Counted from the stretch's first letter, positions 7,826-15,304 are shown. The stretch: 34,401 nt of DNA from Campylobacterales bacterium (GCA_027082175.1 JALWIX010000106.1:1-34401), one strand, 5' to 3'. Numbers and translations are program-made. Notes: generated by a model not told the origin, from the letters alone.

Positions 7826-8840
7826 TCCTTTAAAGGTAGATAGTTACGACTACTATCTTCCTCCATCGCTTATAGCTAAAGAACCGGCAAATCCTCCAGA
7901 TAGCGCAAAACTTTTAGTTTACGATAGAAACAAAGATAGTGTAACTCATACTATCTTCAAAGAACTTGACTCATTTCTTCCTAAAAACATCCATATAATC
8001 TTCAATAACACCAAAGTGATCAAAGCGAGAATATTTGGCAAAAAAAGTAGCGGAGGAAAAGTGGAGCTTTTGCTTAATCGACCTTTAAAAAACCGCACAT
8101 TTTCCGTATTTATAAAAGGAAAAGTAAAACCTGACGCTATTTTGCTCTTTGATCTGGGCTTAAAAGCAAAAGTGGTCTCTTTAGAAGAGGATGGAAGCAG
8201 AGTCGTAGAGTTTTACCAACAAGATAAAAAATTAGCTTTTGAAGAACTTTTACGCATTTTAGATAAAATCGGTCATATACCTCTGCCTCCTTATATCGAC
8301 AGAGAGGATAAAAAAGAGGATGAGACAAACTATCAGCCGCTATTTGCGCAAAAAGCCGGCGCTGTTGCCGCTCCTACGGCATCTTTACACTTTACGAAAG
8401 AACTTTTGGAAAAGATCAAAAAAGAGTTTGATACTAAATTTATAACTTTGCATGTTGGCGCTGGAACATTTAAACCTGTAGAAACTGAAAATATAACTCT
8501 ACATAAAATGCATAGCGAATATTATGAGATACCAAAAGATACTCAAAAACTTATAGATTCCAAGGTTAAAATATTAGCGGTAGGCACAACGGTTACCAGA
8601 ACCATAGAGTATTACGCAAGAACCAAAAAACCTTCAGGAGAATGCGATCTATTTTTAAACCCTTTAAATCCTCCTTGTAGGGTAAACCATATTTTAACAA
8701 ACTTTCATCTGCCAAAATCTACTTTAATTATGCTGGTAGCTTCGTTTATAGGGATTGAAAAGACTATGGAACTTTATAAACTTGCAATAGAGAAAAAGTA
8801 TAGATTTTACAGCTACGGCGATGCGATGCTGATACTTTAA
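7812..8840 (+). CDS. queA: S-adenosylmethionine:tRNA ribosyltransferase-isomerase
   Basis: QueA transfers and isomerises the ribosyl moiety of SAM onto preQ1-tRNA, giving epoxyqueuosine. The 342-residue length is normal. Family blocks present are DYYLPPSLIAKEPANP near the start, IIFNNTKVIKARIFG, GHIPLPPYIDREDK, QPLFAQKAGAVAAPTASLHF, TLHVGAGTFKPVETE and MHSEYYEIP. The C-terminal block includes AVGTTVTRTIEY, then LTNFHLPKSTLIMLVASF and YRFYSYGDAMLI. The ATG at 7812 lies inside the end of tatC. The tatB-tatC-queA order is shared, from memory, with H. pylori and C. jejuni. Confidence 0.96.
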   Translation: MKTLDPLKVDSYDYYLPPSLIAKEPANPPDSAKLLVYDRNKDSVTHTIFKELDSFLPKNIHIIFNNTKVIKARIFGKKSSGGKVELLLNRPLKNRTFSVFIKGKVKPDAILLFDLGLKAKVVSLEEDGSRVVEFYQQDKKLAFEELLRILDKIGHIPLPPYIDREDKKEDETNYQPLFAQKAGAVAAPTASLHFTKELLEKIKKEFDTKFITLHVGAGTFKPVETENITLHKMHSEYYEIPKDTQKLIDSKVKILAVGTTVTRTIEYYARTKKPSGECDLFLNPLNPPCRVNHILTNFHLPKSTLIMLVASFIGIEKTMELYKLAIEKKYRFYSYGDAMLIL

Positions 8841-8877
8841 AAAGTTTAAAGTTATTACTATTTAAGTTTTATACTTC

Positions 8878-8883
8878 TATAAT
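8878..8883 (+). promoter_or_regulatory. Candidate -10 element for the NDH-like operon
   Basis: A perfect TATAAT 26 bases before the ATG of the flavoprotein gene, in the only gap of the queA-to-xth stretch. The same region contains ATACTTC (8871-8877) facing GAAGTAT near the start codon, with CCTTATAAAGG between them. The transcript leader could therefore fold over the ribosome-binding site. Confidence 0.45.
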
Positions 8884-8908
8884 AGATAAACCTTATAAAG
8901 GAAGAAGT

Positions 8909-10096
8909 ATGAAAAAGATCATTATTGTGGGAGGAGGTTATGGCGGCATAAAAGCTTTAGAGACATTCGCGCTATATGATGAAGATTTAGAAGTAACTTT
9001 GATTGATCAACACACTTATCACTATCTACAAACAGAAAGCTACGATCTTGTAGCTTCTAAAATTCCGATTGAAGAAACATTCATCTATCTTCCCTCTCTT
9101 GTTGCGAGTTTTGAAAAAAATTTCAAATTTATATGTGATGAGGCTTTAGATATAAAAGAGAATACGCTCATATGCAAAAACAGAGAATATGAGTTTGATT
9201 ATCTTATCATAGCTACCGGTAGCGTAACAAAATTTCTAAAAGGATTTGAGGAGAAAGGAAAAAACTCATTGGGAGTTAAAAGCTTAAGGGCAGCTCTTAA
9301 AGTCAAACAGTATTTTGAAAAAGAGCTTTTTGACAGACTAGAACCACAAATCGCAAAAAATAGTTTCAATATAGTCGTAATTGGAGGAGGATTAAGCGGT
9401 GTAGAGATAGCATCTGAAATGAGATACTTTTTTAATAGATATTCTAAAAATAACGCTCTTACGTGCGGAAATATCCACATAAAACTTCTCTCTAAACATA
9501 TACTAAAAGGACAAAACGAAAGTACGAGAAAAAAGAGTATCCAAAGACTTGCTGAGTTGGGAGTGGAGATTGTTAAAAATTATGTAAAAGAGATTGACGA
9601 AAAAAGAGTTGTTTTAGATAACGATCAACACATTGACTTTGATTTTGCAATATTTACGGGAGGAATAGAGCCTTCGCCTTTTATAAAAAACATAAGTTTC
9701 AAAAAAGATGAAAAAGGATTTTTGATCGTTGACGAATATTTAAGAATTAAAGAAAATATTTTCGCAATTGGAGATGCGGCAAAACTTATAGATCATTTTG
9801 GAAAAACCGTACCGCCGACGGCTCAAAGCGCAGAGCAAAGCGGCGTTAATGCAGCGAAGAACATTATTTATCATATAAAAGGAGAGCCTTTAGAAAAAGT
9901 AGATATTAAGCTAAGAGGATTAGCCATAGCTCTGGGCGGAAAATATGCGATAGTTTCAACTCCCTTTGGATTTAACATACATGGATTTTTGGGATGGCTT
10001 ATCAAAAAAGGCATAGAAAAATATTATAAAATACCTTTAAAAATCAAAGCGTTAAAAGGATATAAAATCTTAAAACTTTGCCAAAAGGCTGAATAA
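8909..10096 (+). CDS. NAD(P)H/FAD-dependent oxidoreductase, type II NADH dehydrogenase-like
   Basis: Two Rossmann dinucleotide folds are visible: an N-terminal FAD site (IIIVGGGYGGIKALETF) and a central NAD(P)H site (VVIGGGLSGVEIASEM). ATGSVTKFL and the FAD-ribityl motif IFAIGDAAKL complete the pyridine nucleotide-disulfide oxidoreductase pattern. The 395 residues and the C-terminal amphipathic stretch (HGFLGWLIKKGIEKYYKIP) resemble membrane-associated NDH-2 enzymes that pass electrons from NADH to quinone. A sulfide:quinone reductase-like role cannot be excluded. However, the cysteines expected of SQR are not evident: only scattered Cys occur, for example in FKFICDEAL. It leads a tight operon and its stop overlaps the next ATG (TAATG). 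Confidence 0.78.
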   Translation: MKKIIIVGGGYGGIKALETFALYDEDLEVTLIDQHTYHYLQTESYDLVASKIPIEETFIYLPSLVASFEKNFKFICDEALDIKENTLICKNREYEFDYLIIATGSVTKFLKGFEEKGKNSLGVKSLRAALKVKQYFEKELFDRLEPQIAKNSFNIVVIGGGLSGVEIASEMRYFFNRYSKNNALTCGNIHIKLLSKHILKGQNESTRKKSIQRLAELGVEIVKNYVKEIDEKRVVLDNDQHIDFDFAIFTGGIEPSPFIKNISFKKDEKGFLIVDEYLRIKENIFAIGDAAKLIDHFGKTVPPTAQSAEQSGVNAAKNIIYHIKGEPLEKVDIKLRGLAIALGGKYAIVSTPFGFNIHGFLGWLIKKGIEKYYKIPLKIKALKGYKILKLCQKAE

Positions 10097-10578
10097 TGAA
10101 AATATTTTTTATTAGACACGCTAAAGCTTATAAAAGAGAAGAGTGGCATGATGATGATATGTTAAGACCATTGAGCGAAAAAGGTATCAAAGTTAGCGAA
10201 GATTTTTTTGAAAAAATATCTCATATATTTGAGTTTGAAATTATTTTATCTTCAAAAGCGTTAAGGTCTATGCAAACCGCTAAAATAATTCATAAATATT
10301 ATCCCAAAGCGATTTATCAAACCACACAGCTTTTAAATCCTGGAGCGACATATTCGGATATTAAAACTTTGATAAAAGAGTATGAATATTATGATAATAT
10401 TGCTCTTGTGGGACATGAACCGGATATTTCCGAGATTATAAGCGAGCTTTTAGGATGTAGTTTTCTAAGTATTGACGTTAAAAAATCCTCTATTATAGAA
10501 TGTGAAGGCATAAACCTTGAAGAGATGGAGCTTAAATCTCTCCTATATCCCAAACTACTTAAAAGATTAAACGTCTAA
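10096..10578 (+). CDS. SixA-like phosphohistidine phosphatase (histidine phosphatase superfamily)
   Basis: The N-terminus MKIFFIRHAKAYKREEW carries the RHA form of the phosphoglycerate-mutase-like RHG catalytic motif. This form is typical of SixA, which dephosphorylates phosphohistidine on signalling or phosphotransfer proteins. RPLSEKG, SSKALRSMQTAKII and a second catalytic histidine in ALVGHEPDISEII also fit. At 160 residues it matches SixA-type small phosphatases. The substrate here is unknown: no phosphotransfer proteins are encoded nearby, and the operon partners are an NDH-like flavoprotein and exonuclease III. The start overlaps the upstream stop by one base. Confidence 0.8.
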   Translation: MKIFFIRHAKAYKREEWHDDDMLRPLSEKGIKVSEDFFEKISHIFEFEIILSSKALRSMQTAKIIHKYYPKAIYQTTQLLNPGATYSDIKTLIKEYEYYDNIALVGHEPDISEIISELLGCSFLSIDVKKSSIIECEGINLEEMELKSLLYPKLLKRLNV

Positions 10579-10579
10579 A

Positions 10580-10768
10580 ATGAGTACTGATACGGTATCT
10601 AGAGTCGCTATTTTGATATTTATCATAGTTTTTGTTTTGGCTGGCACCTATCTTGAATTTAGGAAACCTAAAAAAAAGATCACGCATCAAAAGATAGACA
10701 AAGACAAATTAAACAAAATTATTTTAGATTCGCTAAAAGAGGAAGAGAATGAAAATAGCCACATTTAA
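10580..10768 (+). CDS. Small single-pass membrane protein of unknown function
   Basis: A 62-residue protein with an N-terminal hydrophobic helix (VAILIFIIVFVLAGTYL) and a basic, then acidic, cytoplasmic-looking tail (FRKPKKK...KEEENENSH). The start lies one base after the SixA-like stop and its end overlaps xth by 20 bp. Translation is therefore probably coupled, although no strong ribosome-binding site precedes it. I do not recognise a family. The tight packing and sensible membrane-protein composition argue that it is real rather than a shadow ORF. Confidence 0.6.
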   Translation: MSTDTVSRVAILIFIIVFVLAGTYLEFRKPKKKITHQKIDKDKLNKIILDSLKEEENENSHI

Positions 10769-11528
10769 CGTAAACTCGATTCGAGCAAGAAAAGAGCTTG
10801 TCATAAGATGGCTTACCGAAAAGATAGAACTTGATGTATTATGCCTGCAAGAGTTAAAGTGCGAAGATAACAATTTTCCTTTTGAAGATTTTGAAAAACT
10901 GGGGTTTATGTGTGAGGTTTACGGACAAAAAGCATATAACGGGGTAGCAATCTGCTCAAAACTAGGTTTTGAAAATGTTCAAAAAGGTTTTGGCGACGAT
11001 TATTGGGATAGAGAAAAAAGATTTATTAGAGCAAAGATCAAAGGTGTGGATATATTAAACGTTTATGTCCCCCACGGCGATATCGAAGGAGATAGACACG
11101 CTTACAAATTGGAGTTTTACAGGCATCTAAAAGAGTATATTTTAAATAATTTTGATATTAACGCAGATAAAATAGCGTTGTTAGGAGATATGAATGTAGC
11201 GAGAGACGAGATAGATGTTTGGGAGCCTGAACTGTTACGAGGAACAGTAGGTTTTATGGATGACGAGAGAAAAAGTTTTGAAGAGCTTTTATCAATCGGT
11301 CTTGTTGATCTATATAGAAAGTTCCATCCCAAAAAACACGGATTTACCTGGTGGGATTATAGGAATGCCGCTGTTTGGAGAGATGAAGGAATGAGGATAG
11401 ATTATATTTTGACTTCTCCAGCTTTAACATTAAATTCTAAAAATATAGAAGTAGATATGTGGACAAGACGCAGACGCAAACCTACTCCTAGCGATCATGC
11501 GCCGGTAGTTGCTGAATTTGTAATGTAA
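10749..11528 (+). CDS. xth: Exodeoxyribonuclease III
   Basis: XthA is the apurinic/apyrimidinic endonuclease and 3'-5' exonuclease of base-excision repair. The 259-residue endonuclease/exonuclease/phosphatase fold shows MKIATFNVNSIRAR, VLCLQELKC (metal-binding E), YNGVAICSK and VYVPHG. It also has LLGDMNVARDEIDV (catalytic D and N), GFTWWDYRNAAVWRDEGMRIDYILTS and the terminal SDHAPV with the catalytic D-H pair. All signature residues are intact. It is the last gene of the operon that starts at 8909 and converges on the PerR-like gene with seven bases between stops. Confidence 0.95.
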   Translation: MKIATFNVNSIRARKELVIRWLTEKIELDVLCLQELKCEDNNFPFEDFEKLGFMCEVYGQKAYNGVAICSKLGFENVQKGFGDDYWDREKRFIRAKIKGVDILNVYVPHGDIEGDRHAYKLEFYRHLKEYILNNFDINADKIALLGDMNVARDEIDVWEPELLRGTVGFMDDERKSFEELLSIGLVDLYRKFHPKKHGFTWWDYRNAAVWRDEGMRIDYILTSPALTLNSKNIEVDMWTRRRRKPTPSDHAPVVAEFVM

Positions 11529-11535
11529 CGAAAAA

Positions 11536-11958
11536 TTAGGATACTTTTTTATCATCTTTTAAACACTCACGGCATATTCCTTGAACGGAAACGTCAATCT
11601 CGTCTATACTAAACTCTTTATCTATCTCTTGATAGATACAAGAGGTATCTACTTTTATATCGAATACTTTTTGACAACTTTTGCAGAAAAAATGAGCATG
11701 TTTATATTTTGTTATCTCATATTTTGTTTTTACTCCCGGAAGTTTCACTTCATTTAAAAGGCCTTTTTGGACCATCGAATTTATATTTTTATATATCGTT
11801 GCTGTAGATATTGTAGGAATAACGCTCTTAACTCTACTTTCTAACTCCTCTATACTCAAATGTCCCGCATCCATTAACTCTTTTAAAAAAATAATACGTT
11901 GCGGCGTCGCTTTAAGATTATATTGTTTTAGTAAACTCGTAAAGTCTAATTGTTGCAT
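11536..11958 (-). CDS. Fur-family metalloregulator, PerR-like
   Basis: The 140-residue protein has the Fur-family winged helix (LKATPQRIIFLKEL, TISTATIYKNINSMVQKGL) and a C-terminal dimerisation domain. That domain carries the HAHFFC regulatory-metal region and two CxxC pairs (CKSCQ, CRECL) for structural zinc. Divergence from a ferritin-like gene, the short N-terminus and the family context favour PerR (peroxide/iron sensing) over Fur. The distinction cannot be proven by eye. From memory, the canonical Campylobacter fur locus lies between cvpA and lysS, and in this window no regulator is found there. This gene could therefore also be the Fur of the organism. It has a long AT-rich upstream region with palindromes. 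Confidence 0.85.
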   Translation of the reverse strand: MQQLDFTSLLKQYNLKATPQRIIFLKELMDAGHLSIEELESRVKSVIPTISTATIYKNINSMVQKGLLNEVKLPGVKTKYEITKYKHAHFFCKSCQKVFDIKVDTSCIYQEIDKEFSIDEIDVSVQGICRECLKDDKKVS

Positions 11959-12091
11959 AAGTCCCCCTAAAAATTTTTGAACAAGCTTTTTAACATATAA
12001 ATATTTAATATTCCTTGACTATATACTTTTAAAACTAAAACATATATATACTATAAACTTTCCATTTTGTCAATTGAGACTTATTTTCTAG

Positions 12092-12107
12092 TAATATATA
12101 TATATTA
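12092..12107. promoter_or_regulatory. Candidate metalloregulator operator in the divergent regulator-ferritin gap
   Basis: TAATATATATATATTA is a perfect 16-bp palindrome placed centrally in the 260-bp divergent gap, the position expected for a shared Fur/PerR operator. The sequence is low-complexity AT, so chance is a real alternative. The same gap contains the 12-mer ATATACTTTTAA twice (12021-12032 and 12129-12140). The second copy includes TATACT, a possible -10 for the ferritin gene. Confidence 0.35.
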
Positions 12108-12162
12108 GATAATATTTTTTTTCATTTAATATACTTTTAAGTCAAAAATGGAGATAATTATT

Positions 12163-12183
12163 AAAAGAAAAATTTTTTCTTTT
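12163..12183 (+). promoter_or_regulatory. A/T hairpin in the ferritin-like gene leader
   Basis: AAAAGAAAAA and TTTTTCTTTT form a perfect 10-bp inverted repeat around a single T, 35 bases before the ATG at 12219. It could be a leader hairpin or an intrinsic attenuator (A/T only, weak). Function unknown. Confidence 0.3.
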
Positions 12184-12218
12184 GATTTTTTTATGAAATT
12201 TCTACTAAAGGATAAAAA

Positions 12219-12725
12219 ATGGCAAGAAAAGGTATAAGCATATTAAAAGGAATTGATGCAAATGAGGTAATCGCGCTTTTAAACAAAGCGTATGCTGACG
12301 AATGGTTGGCATATTATCAATATTATATAGAGTCAAAAGTAATAAAAGGCATTATGAAAGATTCAGTAGTGGCGGAACTTGATCAACACGCGGCAGATGA
12401 GCTCAGACATGCGACTATGATAGCGGAAAGGATTTTACAGCTTGGCGGAACGCCTTTGCTTCATCCAAAAGATTGGTTTTCTTACGCGAACTGCAGTTAT
12501 GAAACTCCTACAAATCCAGATGTTTTAAATATATTGGATCAAGCCATCAAAGGCGAGCAGTGTGCAATAGATATCTACTCAAAATTAGCTGAAATAACTC
12601 AAGGCAAAGATATAGTCACCTATGATATAGTATCATCTATTTTAGCCGATGAAGTCGAACATGAAGAAGATTTGCAAGCGCTTTACGAAGATATTAGCGA
12701 ATTTATCGAACAATTCAAAAGATAA
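12219..12725 (+). CDS. Ferritin-like di-iron protein (bacterioferritin/Dps-like)
   Basis: A 168-residue four-helix ferritin-like protein. Candidate ferroxidase ligands are regularly spaced: E28 (YADEWLAYYQYY), E61 and H64 (ADELRHA), E113 (KGEQCAI) and E145/H148 (DEVEHE). This is the ExxH pattern of bacterioferritin and Dps-like (DPSL, thioferritin) proteins. Cysteines C91 and C115 lie near the predicted site, but I cannot confirm the paired-cysteine motif of true DPSL. The likely role is iron storage with peroxide detoxification. The start has a good AAAGGA site. It is divergent from a PerR-like regulator and overlaps the convergent cytochrome gene by 11 bp. Confidence 0.8.
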   Translation: MARKGISILKGIDANEVIALLNKAYADEWLAYYQYYIESKVIKGIMKDSVVAELDQHAADELRHATMIAERILQLGGTPLLHPKDWFSYANCSYETPTNPDVLNILDQAIKGEQCAIDIYSKLAEITQGKDIVTYDIVSSILADEVEHEEDLQALYEDISEFIEQFKR

Positions 12726-13836
12726 CTGTTCGCAAAATTTTAAAATCCGAAAACTCTTCTAAATCCAGTTTTTTAGCTAAAACTGGATTTAGAGGATAAT
12801 ATCCAAATTCAGCTTTTATTACGTCTTTTTCTTTAGGAATATATTTAAAAGTCACATTTTTGCTCTCATTTGCTTTTAACATAGTATCTTTTAAAATCTC
12901 TGTGGCCTCCCAAAGTGGAACTTTCTTGCCGTTTTTGCCGAAAATTTTTAAAAATCTCTTTTCAAATTCCGCTATTTTTTTACCTTTATTTGTTATAGTC
13001 ACTTTCAACACCGCAACTCTCATAGGATGTAAAAAAATATCATGCGGAGCCCTGTTTTTTATCTTTATAGTTAAAAATTTATTGTTTTCAATACTTAATT
13101 CTATATATTTGCTCAAAAACTCTGGAGTGTTGTAAACTCCGCTAAACCCGTGATATCTATGAGTTTTAGTATCTATATGATTTACAAAACTTCCGGCAAC
13201 TTTTGGCATATGACAAGTTATACAGTTTTCCTTCGTATTATCTTCAAACTGCGTTTTACATATTAGGAAATCTTTTTGGTTTCTCTTATGAGAATGACAC
13301 CCTAAACAGACTTTACCGTTTTTAAAAAGTTCATTGGTAGTATCGATAGTATGATAAGGAGAGCCGCTTGTAGATACGAAAACGCCCTTTTTTATACGAT
13401 ACTCTTTAACTCCCTCTATATCTTTATCATTGGCGTAAAAATATCTTTTTTTATCGTTAATAATATTTTGATTCATTTTAGCGTGCTCTTTTATATCTTT
13501 AATCCTGTGACAGTAAGCGCAGGAAATCGCCTCTAATTGCCCTTTGTCATCACTTTTAGGCATAGCTTTTTGCGAAGATTTTAATTTTTTCAACAGATCG
13601 TTATCGGTAGGGGTATGACACTTTGCGCACTGATATCTCTCTTTTTTTGATAAAGGATGAATCGAAAATATTTTGCCGTGAATCTTATCTCTAAAAATGG
13701 TAGATTTAAAATGCATTGAACTCACAAACTCTTTATATATCAGTGGATGGCATGCTTTGCATACCTTATTTGCGGTATATTCCTCGGCTAGGATAGAAAT
13801 TGTCAACATTAAAATCAGCAAAAAACTCTTTTTCAT
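12715..13836 (-). CDS. Exported pentaheme c-type cytochrome
   Basis: A Sec signal peptide (MKKSFLLILMLTISILA) precedes five CxxCH heme sites near residues 26, 70, 106, 177 and 205 (CKACH, CAKCH, CAYCH, CLGCH, CITCH). Spacing and the first motif resemble the cytochrome c554/octaheme-related class. After residue 230 comes a heme-free domain of about 140 residues, rich in beta-like segments. The mature protein should be periplasmic and carry electrons, possibly for nitrogen-oxide or metal respiration; the substrate is not deducible. A perfect FNR-type palindrome lies about 60 bp upstream. Its 3' end overlaps the ferritin gene on the other strand. Confidence 0.85.
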   Translation of the reverse strand: MKKSFLLILMLTISILAEEYTANKVCKACHPLIYKEFVSSMHFKSTIFRDKIHGKIFSIHPLSKKERYQCAKCHTPTDNDLLKKLKSSQKAMPKSDDKGQLEAISCAYCHRIKDIKEHAKMNQNIINDKKRYFYANDKDIEGVKEYRIKKGVFVSTSGSPYHTIDTTNELFKNGKVCLGCHSHKRNQKDFLICKTQFEDNTKENCITCHMPKVAGSFVNHIDTKTHRYHGFSGVYNTPEFLSKYIELSIENNKFLTIKIKNRAPHDIFLHPMRVAVLKVTITNKGKKIAEFEKRFLKIFGKNGKKVPLWEATEILKDTMLKANESKNVTFKYIPKEKDVIKAEFGYYPLNPVLAKKLDLEEFSDFKILRTVIF

Positions 13837-13891
13837 TATACTTTTTCCTAAAATTTTTTCGTGATGTTATCTAAAAAACATATTTTAGTGT

Positions 13892-13905
13892 TTGATAAAA
13901 ATCAA
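13892..13905. promoter_or_regulatory. FNR/CRP-family site upstream of the pentaheme cytochrome
   Basis: TTGATAAAAATCAA matches the FNR consensus TTGAT-N4-ATCAA at every fixed base. It lies in the 76-bp gap between the HtrA-type gene and the cytochrome, about 62 bp before the cytochrome ATG. A minus-strand -10 candidate (TAGATAAC, near 13866-13873) sits about 30 bp downstream, which is class II activator geometry. Confidence 0.55.
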
Positions 13906-13912
13906 AAATCGA

Positions 13913-15010
13913 CTATCCCAATACAATCGGTATTTTTAAGCGTTCTTTACCCCTTAACACTTCGATAACAACTTCATCGCCTATAGATTTCTCATCAAGA
14001 TACTCTTCTAATTCTTTAAAAGAAGCTACTTTTTTTCCATCTATAGCGGTTATAATATCTCCAAACATTATAGAACCGTCCGAATAGATTTTTGCTGGAA
14101 CCAACCCTACTTTAAAAGCGCCGCTACCAGGCTGTACGCCCAAAACGGCTACTCCCTCAATACCAAATCTTTTTTTTAAAAGAGTGTTCATTCTATCATC
14201 GCTCTCTATTCCAAGAGTAGGTTTTATATATTTGCCATATGCGATAAGTTGAGATACAACTCTGTTTACCAGATCAACGGGAATAGCAAAGCCTATGCCG
14301 GCGTTTGCTCCACTAGGACTATAAATAGCGGTATTTACGCCTATAACTCTTCCGGCGCTATCTAGTAAAGGTCCTCCAGAATTTCCTGGATTTATCGCCG
14401 CATCAGTTTGGATAGCATGTTTTATTTTTACTCCATTTCCTTCATCTATAACTCTATCTAAAGCTGAAATAATGCCCGTAGTCATAGTCCAATCTAAACC
14501 GAAAGGGTTTCCAATGGCATATACAATCTGCCCTACCCTTAAATCTTTGCTACTGCCAATAATAACCGGCTTCATAATACCGGGAATAGGCTTAATTTTC
14601 AAAACGGCCAGGTCGTGGCTAGGATCAGCTCCCACTAAAATCGCATCGTAGTCTTGACCGTTGCTAAGTCGCACTCTAGCTTCACTTGCTCCCTCTATAA
14701 CGTGATAGTTTGTAACAATATGCCCAAACTCATCCCAAATAAATCCGCTTCCCGTTCCTCTTGGCACGTTAAATACGCTAAGACTCCAATAATCCACAAC
14801 AGTTTGCAGCGTCGATATATATACGACGCTATCTTTGTTTTTCTCAAAAATCTCTATATTTGTTTTTTCTAAGGAGCTAAGCTCGCCTCTTGGAGTAACA
14901 GGTTTTGGTTTTGCGGATATTAAAACTTCTAAAAAAGGAATCATTTCCCAAACAATCATCAATATCGTAAAAGCAAGCGTATATGCAAAAACTCTTTTAT
15001 AAAAGTTCAT
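13913..15010 (-). CDS. Membrane-anchored HtrA/DegS-type serine protease
   Basis: A trypsin-like HtrA protease for periplasmic protein quality control. An N-terminal membrane anchor (VFAYTLAFTILMIVWEMIPF) is followed by the protease domain. The catalytic triad is seen as H in TNYHVIEGA, D in SHDLAVLK and S in NPGNSGGPLLD, near residues 103, 133 and 211. One C-terminal PDZ domain follows (VLGVQPGSGAFKVGL, GDIITAIDGKKV). A single PDZ, about 365 residues and an uncleaved anchor make it DegS-like in layout; Campylobacter HtrA has two PDZ domains. The ORF track starts at a GTG (15013). I prefer the next ATG (15010), because AAAAGG then lies six bases upstream. Confidence 0.9.
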   Translation of the reverse strand: MNFYKRVFAYTLAFTILMIVWEMIPFLEVLISAKPKPVTPRGELSSLEKTNIEIFEKNKDSVVYISTLQTVVDYWSLSVFNVPRGTGSGFIWDEFGHIVTNYHVIEGASEARVRLSNGQDYDAILVGADPSHDLAVLKIKPIPGIMKPVIIGSSKDLRVGQIVYAIGNPFGLDWTMTTGIISALDRVIDEGNGVKIKHAIQTDAAINPGNSGGPLLDSAGRVIGVNTAIYSPSGANAGIGFAIPVDLVNRVVSQLIAYGKYIKPTLGIESDDRMNTLLKKRFGIEGVAVLGVQPGSGAFKVGLVPAKIYSDGSIMFGDIITAIDGKKVASFKELEEYLDEKSIGDEVVIEVLRGKERLKIPIVLG

Positions 15011-15101
15011 CACATGCCTTTTTTTTTAGAAATTTTACTAAAAAGAGACTTTATAAAAACAAAAAATAAAATCGGATAAATTAAGTCCTATTTAAGCAAT
15101 A

Positions 15102-15118
15102 ATGAGTATAATTCTCAT
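15102..15118. promoter_or_regulatory. Fur-box-like palindrome overlapping a -10 TATAAT
   Basis: ATGAGTAT-A-ATTCTCAT is an 8-1-8 inverted repeat with seven of eight pairs. It is close to the classical Fur box core (ATGAGAAT-x-ATTCTCAT type). A perfect TATAAT at 15107-15112 lies inside it, about 37 bases before the ATG at 15149. Binding of a metal-loaded repressor would therefore block the promoter. The site lies in the gap shared with the divergent HtrA-type gene. Confidence 0.6.
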
Positions 15119-15148
15119 ATTCAAATAAATAAAAAACAAGGAGACGTA

Positions 15149-15304
15149 ATGAAAAAGATAGTTTTAGGTTTGGCAACGTTTGCGGCGGTAAGTTTCGCAG
15201 GGGAGTATCTAAATCCGTACTGGTTCCAAGATGGCGAAAAAGAGATGATTAAAAAAGATTATATAGAATCAAAAACTACTCAACAACAAATTTCCAAAAA
15301 ATAA
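15149..15304 (+). CDS. Small exported protein (51 residues), likely iron-regulated
   Basis: Too short for the ORF track. The translation starts MKKIVLGLATFAAVSFAGEY, a textbook short signal peptide (basic start, hydrophobic core, small residue before the presumed cleavage after SFA). The mature part of about 33 residues includes an aromatic cluster (YLNPYWFQDGE) and a charged, glutamine-rich tail. A strong ribosome-binding site, AAGGAG, lies seven bases before the ATG. A perfect TATAAT with an overlapping Fur-like palindrome is placed correctly upstream, and a GC-rich terminator follows the stop. Signal, promoter, operator, SD and terminator together argue that it is real. I do not recognise a family; no cysteine or CxxCH is present. 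Confidence 0.75.
   Translation: MKKIVLGLATFAAVSFAGEYLNPYWFQDGEKEMIKKDYIESKTTQQQISKK

Noticed and set aside
12071-12080. ATTGAGAC in the regulator-ferritin gap, identical to the first bases of the type A repeat tip.
   Set aside because: Only eight bases match. No CTCTGAAAAATT follows and there is no right tip downstream, so it is probably chance.
12707-12732. CGAACA...TGTTCG inverted repeat at the convergent ferritin-cytochrome overlap, considered as a terminator.
   Set aside because: The stem is only six base pairs with a 14-base loop inside two coding ends, and no good U-tract follows; too weak to list.
15011-15013. GTG start of the HtrA-type protease.
   Set aside because: The AAAAGG site is only three bases away from GTG but six from the next ATG, so the ATG at 15010 is preferred.
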